A stretch of 64,000 nt of DNA from Tanypteryx hageni (Eukaryota; Arthropoda; Insecta; Odonata; Petaluridae), in NCBI GenBank assembly GCA_028673005.1, contig CM054118.1:87104964-87168963 (forward strand), in the 5' to 3' direction. The number at the start of each line of letters is the position of its first letter. The first letter of the stretch is position 1. Shown here piece by piece: positions 20,816-31,471 of this stretch. The notes under the pieces are model-generated. The model ran no database searches and had not been told where the DNA came from. It worked only from the letters and a program-made list of their open reading frames with translations. A program made the position numbers and the translations under genes.

Positions 20816-22321
20816 TTTTTAGCAACGTTTTCACACGCGAGCGATGAGGAAATAAGTCGACCACGTAATCGGAAGCGAGGACTCTGTCCAAGTGGCCTCC
20901 CCCACGACTGGGCAAAGTGCACTTTGATGGCCGCGCACATTTCGCAATCGATATGCACCTCTTTGGAGCGCGCGATTCGATAATATCTGCTGGTTCCAAA
21001 TGGCGGGCTGCGCCGCTTGATCGTTTGAGATTGTTGCGCGGAGACCGATCCGCAATTGTGACGCTTTTGCGCGGCTCTTCGAATGATTCGAAAATATGTA
21101 GAGCACTGACGATATTCGCCAATTCGATATTCTCGGTCGTTCTTATGCATTCACAGACCGTGGATTGTAATTTGTGAATGCATGTATCTCCGTTACATAT
21201 TTGCATACAGATTTTCAGACATTGGCTCATGTTTACATCTACAGAACGGCCTACCGACGCAGTCATTATAATTACACTAGATAAATTAGCCCGTTTAAAA
21301 CGGACTTTGTAATCAAATAATATAAAAAACAAATAAGACCATTTTATTATAAAATTATAGTATAGAAATCCTACCAAATTTGGTTGAACTGGTTGAAGAA
21401 AGGGCTGAGATTTTGAGCGTTACGGACAGATACCAAGTGAATTAGGGTTTTAATATATTTAGATAGGAGGAGAAGAAGAAAATTTTAAACAAATCTTCCC
21501 ACAAAAACATGCTTCTGGCAAAAAATAACGCACAAGCGCACTACGTTTTGCTCCTTCCAACTGCATTCTCTCGGCGGCAATTATCTCGAAAGCCGGTTCC
21601 TTGGATTTTATTCATGGCGATCAGAGGAAACTAGCAAGGAAAAGCAGTCATATTTCCATGTCATTTTCTAGAAAAATATAAATTTGACCTCTTGAATACC
21701 TGACTTAATAATTCACGTTTTCAGTTTCCTTCACACGACGGCCTTGGACGAAGGAAACGTTTGATACACAGCTAGCGAGTTCGTGTCCCATCGTCCTTGT
21801 CGCCGAGTTCAGGGTAAGATGTGAAAATGCCATCTCGATAGGCTCGTTTCAAACAAATTATCGCAATTATTATTACGAGAATTGCTTCCCTTTTCTCGCT
21901 TCGAATTCCTAAGAAATTACGCCACGAGAACCGGTGTAAATTTAACCTTTAACGTGCATATTTGCGGGCTTCTGTTGATAATATCTAAAACAGATTTTGC
22001 AAAAGTGGAAGAAAGCCACGGCTGGCGGTGCATTCTCTTTACTACTACAACGCAAACAGGTGTTTGAAAATTATTCTAAATATCTCCAGCTCTTTTTTCA
22101 ACGAAATTAAAACTTGGATTAAATATTTCCGTAAAAACTGCAAACTACGCTTAGATTTAAATGAGCTGGATAATTCTTAAGCGTATGAAGAAATGATGGA
22201 AATGGATGGAAACAATTGATTTTCCAACGAAACGATTTATGCCCGAACTCAAGATTCAGTTTTCGATGTTTTCTTTTTTCTATTAAACGGCGGAGAAAAA
22301 GGAACGACTCGCGCAATGGTG
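20816..22321. other. No recognisable feature (1.5 kb)
   Basis: 20,830-21,180 is GC-rich and open in several frames on both strands at once, which argues for composition rather than coding. 21,400-22,320 is AT-rich. Nothing matched. Confidence 0.5.
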
Positions 22322-22757
22322 CTTGGGAATAGGCATTGCAATACCGGTAAACCGGTTTACCGGTAAATGAACCAAATCCTTTACTAAATTTACCGGTAAT
22401 TCGTTTTTACCGATAATTCGGTAAAAGAAGAAAGTATTTAATATACATTTTAATAATTTTACCTGTTTATAATCTTTGTAAAATATATTTTTAAATAGAT
22501 CTAAATATCTGAATAATAATTTATTATGTTCAATAAAGAGATAGAATGGATATTAAAATTGATTAGGCACACTTTAACATATTAAATAAAATATTTAAAA
22601 ATTCATTACACGTCATACTTTTATTAATATGAACAAAAATTTATTTACACACCTTATTTATTCAGAACTATTTTATTTTTACCCTGCTTCATTTTAACAA
22701 TAATTAAATAAATGTCATTGGATTGACTGCAGATGTTTACTGACAGGTTGTGTCAAG

Positions 22758-24268
22758 CAGTGGCGGATTTAGGGGGGTCGCACATGGCGCGCGCCAGGGG
22801 CCCCGTCAAGTAGGGAGCCCCGTAACCTATGGCTATGCTTCTCAAGCTGGGTTCCATGAAATATTGCGTTACGTAGGGCTTCGCGAAAATGGAGGAAAAG
22901 CACTGATGTGTGGTCTCGAAACTTTGGGCGATGCACGTTGTTAGTTTTATATATAGATATATTATAACTTAAAATTACCTTGTAGAAGAGAAACGAGAAC
23001 CGTCTCACAAACAAGAACTTTGTATCTCCGTATTCAAATATGAGTCCTCGAAATTAAGATCCTATGATATCACAGAAAACTGCTGTGGTGTAAATTTTTA
23101 CTGTGTTTTTGATCGCAAGTTGCATACAGTATGTGAGAGAATAGTCGTTTGTGAACTCGACACTTTCCAGTAAAATGTTTACTAAGTAATCCAACGATGG
23201 CCCGATGGAAGCGTCAATTCAGCTCGGTTCGCTTAGATGTGGGCCGCGTGTCGCTGCTTTAGCTGTATCCGATAGCTTAACGTTCCAGATCCCAAAAATG
23301 ACGAAGAATTCCAAGTTTCTGTGGTTCTTCATATTCAGCGACTTCCTAGTATAGGTAAATCTATTTTATTAATTTAGAAAGTTTTTCAATTTACGTCAAT
23401 TTAATGCAAGATTTACAATTTCATTATCATACTTTTCATACTAAAAATTAATTAATACCTTTTCCAACTTGAGGAAATCATAAGTCATGATTTATCTCCC
23501 TATCGGCACTTTATTACTCTTTAATTATTTTATTAAATGAGTTATTTGATTGATTTTGTGTGTAGAAATTAGCACGATTTGTTGATTTAATTTGTTTTTT
23601 CAGCATTTTTCAACGATTCCTTCTCTTTTTAATGGAGATTTACGAATTATCGGCCTTATCTGTTAATATTGTTTAGCAAGGGAGTGATTGAATTTAGTTA
23701 CACTGACACAGCTGCAATGAAGTACATGTATAATTTTTCTCCTGGTGTAACTCTTTTGAAAAATACCCTTGTCTACTACTAAAATACATTTTATAATTTT
23801 ATTTGTCCATATTTACGTATTATTTTTATTAAATGTATCCATTAAATTTTTAATTGTTTTTAAATGAATTATGTTTACTTATTACAAATAGTTGGTCCGA
23901 AGTTTTATGCATATCATGGTATCAATAAGTTTATTGTAATGCCATAAGTTAATAATGAAAAAGTAGTGGGATAATTAAAAGTGTATAATGTGAGTATAAA
24001 ATGACCACATATCCTTCATATATACGCAGTGCCGTAACTAGGGCGGGGCAAGGGGGGCATCTGCCCCGGGCGCAACTGAGTAAAGGGCGCAAAAAATCCA
24101 AATAATAACTAAAAAAAACTAGAGACGATCATTTTTTGAAGGGGGGGCTCACATATTCAGTAGTTTGCCCCGGGCGCTAAAATAGCTAGTTACGGCGTTG
24201 TATTACGTATTCATAATATTGAGGGACTCTATTTATTTAGCGCACCGGAAGGTCTAAATCCACCACTG
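22758..24268 (+). mobile_element. hAT-type element nested in the hAT (CAGTGGCGGATTTA family)
   Basis: Starts CAGTGGCGGATTTAGG; right end (complement) CAGTGGTGGATTTAGACC. Left flank GTGTCAAG (22,750-22,757); right flank GCGTCAAC (24,269-24,276), 6 of 8 matching, with a perfect GTGTCAAG directly after it. The left end shares GTCGCAC..GGCGC and GGGGCCCC with the MITE at 37,785. Interior is about 75% AT with no transposase. Splits the left side of the host hAT. Confidence 0.8.
24027..24200. mobile_element. 174-bp hAT-type MITE, third nesting level
   Basis: CAGTGCCGTAACTAGGGCGG at the left and (complement) CAACGCCGTAACTAGCTA at the right. GCCCCGGGCGC occurs just inside both ends. Flanks TATATACG and TATTACG agree apart from one base lost. 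Confidence 0.75.
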
Positions 24269-24669
24269 GCGTCAACGTGTCAAGTGTTATCATATCGTGT
24301 CTAACAGTGTAAAGTCACAGATAAGAATATTTTTGATAAGGAGGGATTATTTTTTATTTGTTTACATTTCAATTATTTGCTTACATTCCTGTTAAACCGC
24401 TACATAGTAGTTTGTCAACAGGTGATTATAATAATATTACACTTTTCATATGTTATGGCAGGAGAGTATGACATAAAAAATATTTGAACATTATTATTGC
24501 GCAAGAGATATAAATTCTGGTGTTATATGTTTAATAAAATAAGAATAAACATTTCATAAATTAAATTAAAGTGTTAAAATAAGTAAGACTATTAAAATGC
24601 ATATGAAAATACAAAATAATTTTAAATTATTAAATTAAATTTAAATTAAAATTTATTTTTTTTGCAACT

Positions 24670-26360
24670 ATGGACAAAAATTCACCGTGGTATTATTTTA
24701 ATTGAACGAAAGAGGGAGGTGCAGGTGTGTGTAAGCAGTGCTCAAAAACAATAAAAGCAGCTGGTGGAAGTACAAGCGGATTACACAACCATCTCAAAAG
24801 CCAACACAAAATTGTTAAAAAGAAAGAAAGAAAAAACTGATGATACAGACACAGCTACTGCGACTGAAATGATCGATGCTAAGATTGATTTGAATTCACG
24901 ATCAAAAATTACATTCTATTTCAATAGAACAGTTGATGATTCATTCCCTGCTGTAGTAGCACGCTTGGCAGCATGGGATGGCCTTTCCTTAAGTAAATTT
25001 TGTACTTCTGAAGATCTGCGAAAGTTATTAATCGCGAAGGGCTATTGCTAAGTCTTCAAGTACGATAAAAAATTGTCATGGAATACGGAGAGACAATCCG
25101 CAAACAAGTAATCAACGAGATATCACAGCATAAACTTCGTGGTGAAGCATTCAGTTTAACATTAGATGAGTGGACATCTGTCAAGAATCGCCGCTACATG
25201 AACATTAATGTCCACAAAAGTGATAATAAATTTTGGAATCTTGGTTTATGTAGTGTCAATGGTTCTATACAAGCTGACAAATGTTTAACACTTCTTCAAA
25301 TAAAATGAATGGATTTGGTATTTCTTTTAGAAGTATTGTTTCAATTACAACAGATGGATCTTCGTTAATGAAGAAAGCAGGAAAATTAATCAATGCAAAT
25401 CACCAGTTATGTTTAGCACATGGCAATCAAAGTTCTTTACAATAAAAATAATTTACAAGGTGAACAGGAAGAAACGGCTGTTGAATTATTTGATACAGAG
25501 GATTGTGATTCTGAGGACGAAGAAGAAGATAAAATTCATGGTCTTAATGTTTCACAATGGTCAAAAGTTGTATTAGAAAGAGTCTCATAGATATAAAATC
25601 AGAAATCAATTTTACATAAAATGTATTTGAATTGATCTCTAATACAATATTAACATTGCAACCGATAAAAGTTGCAGTAGAGGCACTATGTAACAAAAAT
25701 GTAAATCTGTAAATCGCTGATGTTACGTTAAAATTTATGCTCGATGAACTAACAAACCAAAACACACTTTTAAGCAATGAACTTAAAAAAGCATTGATTT
25801 CCCGTATAAAGGAAAGACGTACAATTTATTCTGATGTTCTACAGTACCTTTATTATCCCACGAAATCGAATGATGAAAATTACGGAATTTTTAATAAAAC
25901 CAGCACATCCACAATAATAAAGATAATCGTGGAGCTGCTTGAACGCGTTTCTAATAAAAAGGAAACAGATAATATAACTTAGTCAAATGAAGTCATTGGT
26001 TCCGATTCCGAGAATGTTGCAACTTCAGTTCCGTCGACATCGCCTGCATTGCCGATGAAGGAAAAACTTCAATTGGCGATAAAGAAAAAAACTAATGTAG
26101 CCTACGAAGATCTAACTCAAAAACAAAAAAAAAACACGAAAGACCTAACACATGTCGTGAGAAAGGAAATGACGTATTTTCAAGAAGAAAAAATAAGTGA
26201 AAAATATTTTAAAATGGCTTTCAATTTCCTAATGACCGGTCCACCAACGAGTGTCGAATCAGAAAGAGCGTTTTCTACGGCAGGGTTAATATGCCCAAAA
26301 ATCAGGTCGCAGTTAGGAGACAAAAGTCTGGCTAAATTGTTTTCTGCGAGCTTATTTTAA
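24670..26360 (+). pseudogene. BED-finger hAT transposase, degraded
   Basis: In order: start MDKNSPWYYFN, an in-frame TGA, then a BED zinc finger (CKQC ... HNHLKSQH, about 24,730-24,815); after frameshifts FPAVVARLAAWDGLS (24,950) and LRKLLIAKGY; SLTLDEWTSVKNRRYMNINV with its catalytic-region Asp (25,150-25,210); ITTDGSSLMKKAG and HQLCLAHG (25,340-25,425); an acidic stretch; a middle helical segment (25,737-25,982); and the hATC dimerisation region PPTSVESERAFSTAGLICPK with IRSQLGDKSL (26,240-26,335). At least five breaks. Order and spacing are those of hAT transposases of the Ac-like group, which cut and paste the element. Not functional. Confidence 0.9.
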
Positions 26361-26655
26361 CAACCAAAGATACAATAAATAAAAGAGAATCATCGGCAAT
26401 AACTTTTGTTTTAATTATTATCTTTAATTTAATTTTTAATATATGTATATGTTACGGTAAAAGTTGAATGTGTACATTTCCCGGACTACGCACATTGCTC
26501 AATACATATATTTATCGTTTTATAATAAAAATTAGCATTGTTCTGAAAATGTTGAAAATTACCGATAAATTACCGGTTTACCGGTAATTAGGAAAACATT
26601 TACCGAATTACCGGTAAATGAATAAGTCGGTAAATTTGCAATCTCTACTTGGGAA

Positions 26656-27008
26656 GGAAGAGATGGAGAATAATGTGAAAGAGTAGGAAAATTGGGCCCC
26701 TCTTCCGTCCACTTCGAGAGCATAGAGTTGGACGATTCTCAATTCACGGGCGCATCACATCCCAGATAAAATATTCTCGAGTCTTCTCCCCAGATATCCG
26801 TCCGCATCCAAAAAGACGAATAATTGGTCTTAAAAAGACCATTTTTTTCTTTTCATAAGTCCTATTTTCCGAGAATATCCAGACTTCTATCTCGATGCGG
26901 TGACGAATATTTACTATTCAATGGATGAATATTTCTGTTTTTTTTTCCCGATAATATTATGCTGTATAATATGGAATTCTTTGCCCCTTCGCTAGATGTA
27001 AGCGGTGC
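26656..27008. other. No recognisable feature
   Basis: About 350 bp of ordinary sequence between the hAT target duplication and a purine tract. Confidence 0.5.
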
Positions 27009-27066
27009 AAGAAAGGAAAGAAAGGAGAGAGAGAGAAGAGAGGGAAGGAGAGAGGGAAGGAGAGAC
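27009..27066. repeat. GA-rich low-complexity tract
   Basis: Pure purine run of GGAAAGAAAGGAGAGAGAGA type on the + strand. Confidence 0.85.
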
Positions 27067-27357
27067 CAGAGGTCCCCAACCTGCGGCCCCCGAGAGCACT
27101 TCATGCGGCCCGCGAAGCTATGATGAATAGACGATCAGTAAAATTTGATATAGACAATTTCACATTTTTAGTATAATTATCGTCTCGAAATCTTTCCTGG
27201 TGGAACTTTAACACTAGCAATTTATTTAGACCTGACTTTCGCTAATATTAGACCACAGAATCCCTTGGTAACACTCCCGTGTCAACACTCATCCGGCTCG
27301 CCGAAGCTCTTGTGACTTGCAATGCGGCTCGCCATCTAAAAAGGTTGGGCTCCGCTG
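27067..27357. mobile_element. hAT-type MITE, 291 bp
   Basis: Left CAGAGGTCCCCAACCTGCGG, right (complement) CAGCGGAGCCCAACC. Subterminal GCGGCCCG and GCGGCTCG occur. The target duplication is not evident, since the next element abuts the right end. Confidence 0.7.
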
Positions 27358-28590
27358 TTTGTTTCTCAAACGGTGGGTCGCGACCTCTTTAAGGGGGTAG
27401 CGAAAGGAATTTAAGGGGGTTGCAAGAACTCTTCGCTAATGCAAGTGGTTTTATTCTGGTTTTAAGAGTCCTGCAGATTTTAATTTATCCACGTTTTGTT
27501 AAAAAAATAAAGAAAATTCTGTAGCTTATCGACGTACAAAAACGTTCTTCACCGATGAGTATTTTATGTAATAAAAACAAACTGTAATGATTAGTGCAGC
27601 GAAATATAATTTTCGGTGCAAAAACATCCACTGATGTGCTAAATGCTAATGACAAACTATAAATAGAACATAGAAATATAGACATATAACAATCCAACAG
27701 TTGAATTTGAATAGATTTAAGTAATACCACAAAACACAATACACCTCGTAGGTGAAGGCGATTCGAAACGAAACTTAGTTAAAGTCAGTTAAATCACATC
27801 CAATAGTTACTATCCTCTTCCGGCTCCCGGTAGGTCAATGTCCACTCCACACAATGTTTTCCTGCCGGTTAGGATGGGACTCTAGAGTGGGACACCTGCG
27901 TCGACTTCACTCGTTGCTCTCCTGTGCGTCTCGTCGCTCGGCAGGCCACTATCGGAATGGACTGTCACGTGACGCCGGTGGTGAAGGAGGGAGGTAATGA
28001 CGTCAGGCGGGTAATTCGAAATGGTCGAATTATTCCCGGTAATTGGTCGCTTTTCCACTGTTCTTGCATAACCATGGGAAAGAGGGAAGGTTAACGAGGC
28101 GAGGGGTAATTAGGGTATATAAAGCAGAGAGGCACCACGGGAGGGCGTGTCGACCGTGGCGTGGCGTCCGTGGGCGTGGTGTTCAGTCCGGCGATATCAC
28201 GAATATCGGCGATCGACGAATCGCATGTACGAACATGCAAGTACGAATATCGCTAGTTCGAATATCGCCGCTATCGTATAAGTGCTATCGTATAAGTGCG
28301 GGAGTAAAGGGGGGGAGAAAAAAAAATCGCCACATTAGTACTTACAAAATTAAACTGTAGACTACATTTGTCTGAAAGATTTTAATACACATACGTTTAT
28401 AGTACTAACCTTGTATTTATAAAGAGCACAAAATAAAAAAACACTTATTATTGATTTTATTATCATCGTCAAATCCCCCATCTTGTATGGAGGAAACAAG
28501 CTTTTTTCTTCTCGAATATTCTCGGGGGGGTCGCGGGGACCAAACATCCAAATGTAGGGGTCGCTTGATCAATCTGCCTGAGAACCACTG
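27358..28590. mobile_element. hAT-type element with a GC-rich insert
   Basis: Left TTTGTTTCTCAAACGGTGGG followed by TCGCGACC; right (complement) CAGTGGTTCTCAGGCAG, then GCGACCCC. These are SPIN/ZBED5-like hAT ends. AT-rich flanking parts (27,440-27,780 and 28,345-28,500) enclose the GC-rich block described separately. No transposase. Confidence 0.6.
27790..28345 (+). promoter_or_regulatory. GC-rich promoter-like insert, possible solo LTR
   Basis: Sharp composition change inside an AT-rich hAT element. Contains TCACGTGA (E-box, about 27,964-27,971), TGACGTCA (CRE, about 27,996-28,003), a clear TATATAAA box (28,116) and downstream TCAGT (28,183, initiator-like but 67 bp away, too far for the usual 30). 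Then CGAATATCG repeats and a doubled CTATCGTATAAGTG. I could not find convincing TG...CA ends or a 4-6 bp duplication, so solo LTR is only a guess. Confidence 0.4.
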
Positions 28591-28598
28591 CTCTAGAC

Positions 28599-28937
28599 CA
28601 GCGTTTCCCAACCTTTTTGATAACACGGCCCAACTAAGCTACAGGAATTATCCGCGACCCACCTATTCATCAATAGTTGAATATATAAGCAGGAAAAAAT
28701 TCTGTATTCTTGACTAAAAATAGCGGGTTATATATAAAAACATACAGCAATTTATTTCAGTTGTCATAAGTTATTTATTTACGTTTGAATTTTACAAAAT
28801 ATTAAATTGTTGCCATACTTTTGCGGCAGTTTTCAAATATTGTCAGCAAATCTTAACTTGTTTCAAATTTTCGTGGCCCACCTCAACTCCAATTGCGGCC
28901 CATTAGTGGGTCGCGGCCCACTGGTTGAGAAACACTA
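28599..28937. mobile_element. hAT-type MITE, 339 bp
   Basis: CAGCGTTTCCCAACC and (complement) TAGTGTTTCTCAACC termini, with CGGCCCA just inside both. Flanked by perfect 8-bp CTCTAGAC (28,591-28,598 and 28,938-28,945). Left copy of the duplication directly abuts the preceding hAT end at 28,590. Confidence 0.9.
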
Positions 28938-28945
28938 CTCTAGAC

Positions 28946-29685
28946 AGTATATTCTTCAAACTAACCCAGAGGGGGAATGAGAGAGAGAGAGGCACTGTGA
29001 GGTGAAGGGGGCGATTCCCTCTTCCTCTCCCTTTCATGATATCCCTCCCTCCTCTCGTTCCCCTCCCTCCCTCCCCCCATCCTACTTCTCTCCTCTCTCT
29101 TACCCCCTCCTCCTCTCTCCTCCTCCCTTCTTCCTACACCTAAGAGATTGCGGAAGTGGTTGTTCCCTCGTTTGGGACCTAGAGACTTGCCAGAAAATCG
29201 TCGATCGAAGGACGATTCCGTCCGACAACTATAAACTGGGTTTGTTACGCCTACGAGGCGATCGTTCGACGCATAACAAGTCCGTTCGAGGCGAACCGAT
29301 GAAGCACCGCGCAACGACTGCCTCCCTTTCAACCGTTTGCTCCGCATTAACTCCACGTGAATGTTTTACACTTTCCCGTCGAGCTTCGAGATTTCTAAAA
29401 TACTTCGAATAACATTGACGAGACTGGAAACGCGAGCTTCAAAGAGATACACTTTTGTGTCGCGGTTGCCTTCCATAGCGTAAGCTTGGAGAGTAAGAAC
29501 CAAATCTTCTGGAAAGTTGCAAAGTGACTTTTGAAGACAGTGACGGAGAAGTTAAGGAAGATTATCGTTGAAGACGGGCAAAGTGAATGCATCGTGAATG
29601 GAGGAGAAGGGAGAGAAGGAAGGGAAGTGTGTGTGGAATGGATTATTACAGCCGTAGCTCCTTCCACACCGAACACACTCACAAG
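28946..29685. other. Pyrimidine-rich tract and unassigned sequence
   Basis: 28,997-29,135 is C/T-rich on the + strand, the opposite polarity to the other GA tracts. The rest shows open frames on both strands with no motif. Confidence 0.5.
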
Positions 29686-29688
29686 GGA

Positions 29689-29880
29689 GGAGGGAAACCT
29701 CTTAACGAAGAGCACCAAGGGGGCCAACGGCTTAAAGTCCCTTCCGAAAAACGGAACGCTGAATTTGCGCGGTCTCCTAAAACCACACAAACAGGGGACC
29801 GGTCGACCTTGGGAAAAAATCCTACTTTCGTAGGATTCGTGCCCGCTGTCCTTTTGAGCAGCGGGGGAGGAAAGAAAAGG
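29689..29880 (-). mobile_element. tRNA-derived SINE, copy B (5' truncated)
   Basis: Body matches copy A (38,478-38,738): GCACCAAGG.GGCCAACGG, CTTAA.GT.CCTTCCGAA and CACAAA.AGGGG.CCGG blocks in the same order and spacing. The tRNA-like head survives only as far as a worn B box (complement of GGATTCGTGCC). Confidence 0.65.
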
Positions 29881-30020
29881 GGTAAGGAGAGAGGAGAGGG
29901 AAGAAATGGGGAGGGAGGAGAGGAGGGAGAGAGGGAATGGAGGGAGGGTAAGATAAGGGGAGGGGGAGGGAGAGAAGGGGAAGGGGGGAGGGAGAGAAGG
30001 GGGAGGGGGGAGGGAGAGGA
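29862..30020. repeat. Purine-rich low-complexity tract
   Basis: GGGAGGAAAGAAAAGGGG to GGGGGAGGGAGAGGAG, nearly all purine on the + strand; abuts the SINE. Confidence 0.85.
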
Positions 30021-30540
30021 GTTTGAACGGCGAAAATATATATGTATGCTTGGAACTCAAAAATAAGTAATGTATGACTGATAACTCGATCATCAACTTT
30101 TCCTGACAAGTGCATTCCTATTACGAAAGAAAGGCTGTTGATTTCCTCAGATTTTGATGTTGTCGAATGATTGGAAACGGTTTATTTTTGAGGAAGGGAA
30201 AGTTTTGTACAACTGTTTATAGATAAATTTAAAAAGTCTGATTTGACCATCACATTCTCCATACAGAGTGATGAATATGATTGCAGTAGTGATTACAAGT
30301 TTCTCTCGAAAACAGCATCCTCAAGAATAACTATCAGCAATTACACTCGCAAATAATGTTTAAACACTATGAATAATTTTTTCAATGAACAAGATGATCC
30401 AAACGGAATTTATGATACCTACATTCCATATAATTATTTATTTAATACTTATATTGGCGTTAATAGCTTTAAAATTACCGCGGATGACTTGCTATTTGTA
30501 TTCCCAAATTTCATAATTTAGCGATATAAGGATTTTATTT
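30021..30540. other. No recognisable feature
   Basis: AT-rich; nothing matched. Confidence 0.5.
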
Positions 30541-30785
30541 AAGATTTCTCATGCAAGTCAAATGGGAAGGATAGTTGCTGGAATCAAATCCGAGACTTTC
30601 ATTCTTCCAAACAAAAACTATCCTCGGAAGCTTGACCCCGGTAGCAAGAGATTTTTCACCAAGTTTTGTGAAAATCGGAGTATTGGTTCAAAAGTTAATA
30701 GGGGTGGACGGCAAGACGGGCAGACACAACGACGAAACTATAAGCCTATTTCCATTCTGGAAAGTAGGCTAAAAATACTTTTAAC
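30541..30785 (+). repeat. R-family repeat, 3' part, copy 2
   Basis: TTTCTCATGCAAGTCAAATG, AGTAGCAAGA-like GGTAGCAAGAG, GTGAAAATCGGAGTATTGG and a terminal CATTCTGGAAAGTAGGCTAA match copy 3 at 51.2 kb closely; the B-box-like segment is mutated (GAATCAAATCC). Confidence 0.7.
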
Positions 30786-30894
30786 TCTATATTCCTTCTC
30801 TTCATTCCCCCTCCCCATTCCTCCCTATTCCCTATAATGACAATTTACATTTAAAATGTTGAAATATTGCACAAAACCAATATTAATATCAAAT
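30786..30894. other. Short unassigned stretch
   Basis: Pyrimidine-rich then AT-rich; nothing recognised. Confidence 0.4.
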
Positions 30895-31050
30895 ATGAAT
30901 GATGTCTAAAATAAAAAACAAATCTATGTCTCCTTAGAGATTTGTATAGAAATTTACGGACATCAAGGACCCCTTTGCCCTACGCCTCTACTTCTGTGGG
31001 ATTGTTCTTCCTGTTATTTCCTATTGTTTCCCCATTTTGAGGAAGAAAAC
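30895..31050 (+). mobile_element. Jockey-like LINE scrap
   Basis: Conceptual translation KIKNKSMSP then FTDIKDPFALRLYFCGIVLP and VISYCFPI, the same segment as in the LINE at 5.6-6.3 kb (about 85% identical by eye over 100 bases) and related to the 45.3-46.1 kb LINE. In-frame stops; no other LINE sequence attached. Confidence 0.65.
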
Positions 31051-31470
31051 CCAGTGGATGCTTACCAGTGTGAGATAGCCTCTGGGGTGTCGGAGAGACA
31101 AATGGACACACGTAGGAGCTTTCGGGATAATCAATTCGTCAGCGAAAGAGAGACAGCTCAACACCTAGTTGCCGCTTGCATACGCACGCACACACGCACA
31201 GGTTTAGGTGCACACCCACACATCATTATAATATTATAGAAGTTCGTCTTCCCGCAACATAATTACCGAAAATAATTAAGTCGACGAAGTTAGTAAATAT
31301 ACTTACATTTTCGCTCTATTTAATAGTTTTTAATTATTAACTTCCGATTTAATTCCGTTTTGATTATAATTATAGTAATAATACTTTATATTAAATCCTT
31401 TGTAATAATTATTTTAATATATATATCGTTTCGGATTATTTGTTTACATAGCAACCAAGTTTCTTTAGCT
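31051..31470. other. No recognisable feature
   Basis: A small CACGCACACACGCACA run at about 31,180-31,200; otherwise nothing. Confidence 0.5.
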
Positions 31471-31471
31471 T

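Larger units (their letters stand above)
22330..26647 (+). mobile_element. hAT transposon, full length, dead, with nested MITEs
   Basis: 4318 bp between an exact 8-bp duplication CTTGGGAA (22,322-22,329 and 26,648-26,655). Termini TAGGCATTGCAA and (complement) TAGAGATTGCAA fit the hAT YARNG rule. Dense TTTACCGGTAA palindromes next to both ends are probably transposase binding sites. It encodes a BED-finger hAT transposase on the + strand (24,670-26,360) broken by many stops and shifts. A MITE of another hAT-like family (22,758-24,268) lies in its left part and itself carries a third one. Confidence 0.95.

Noticed and set aside
20619..21377. 252-codon minus-strand open frame
   Set aside because: Second-longest closed frame in the window but no domain, it spans the hairpin repeat block, and the same stretch is open on both strands in several frames, as expected from its composition.
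28116..28187. TATA plus TCAGT initiator as a functional core promoter pair
   Set aside because: The spacing is 67 bp rather than about 30, so the initiator match may be chance.
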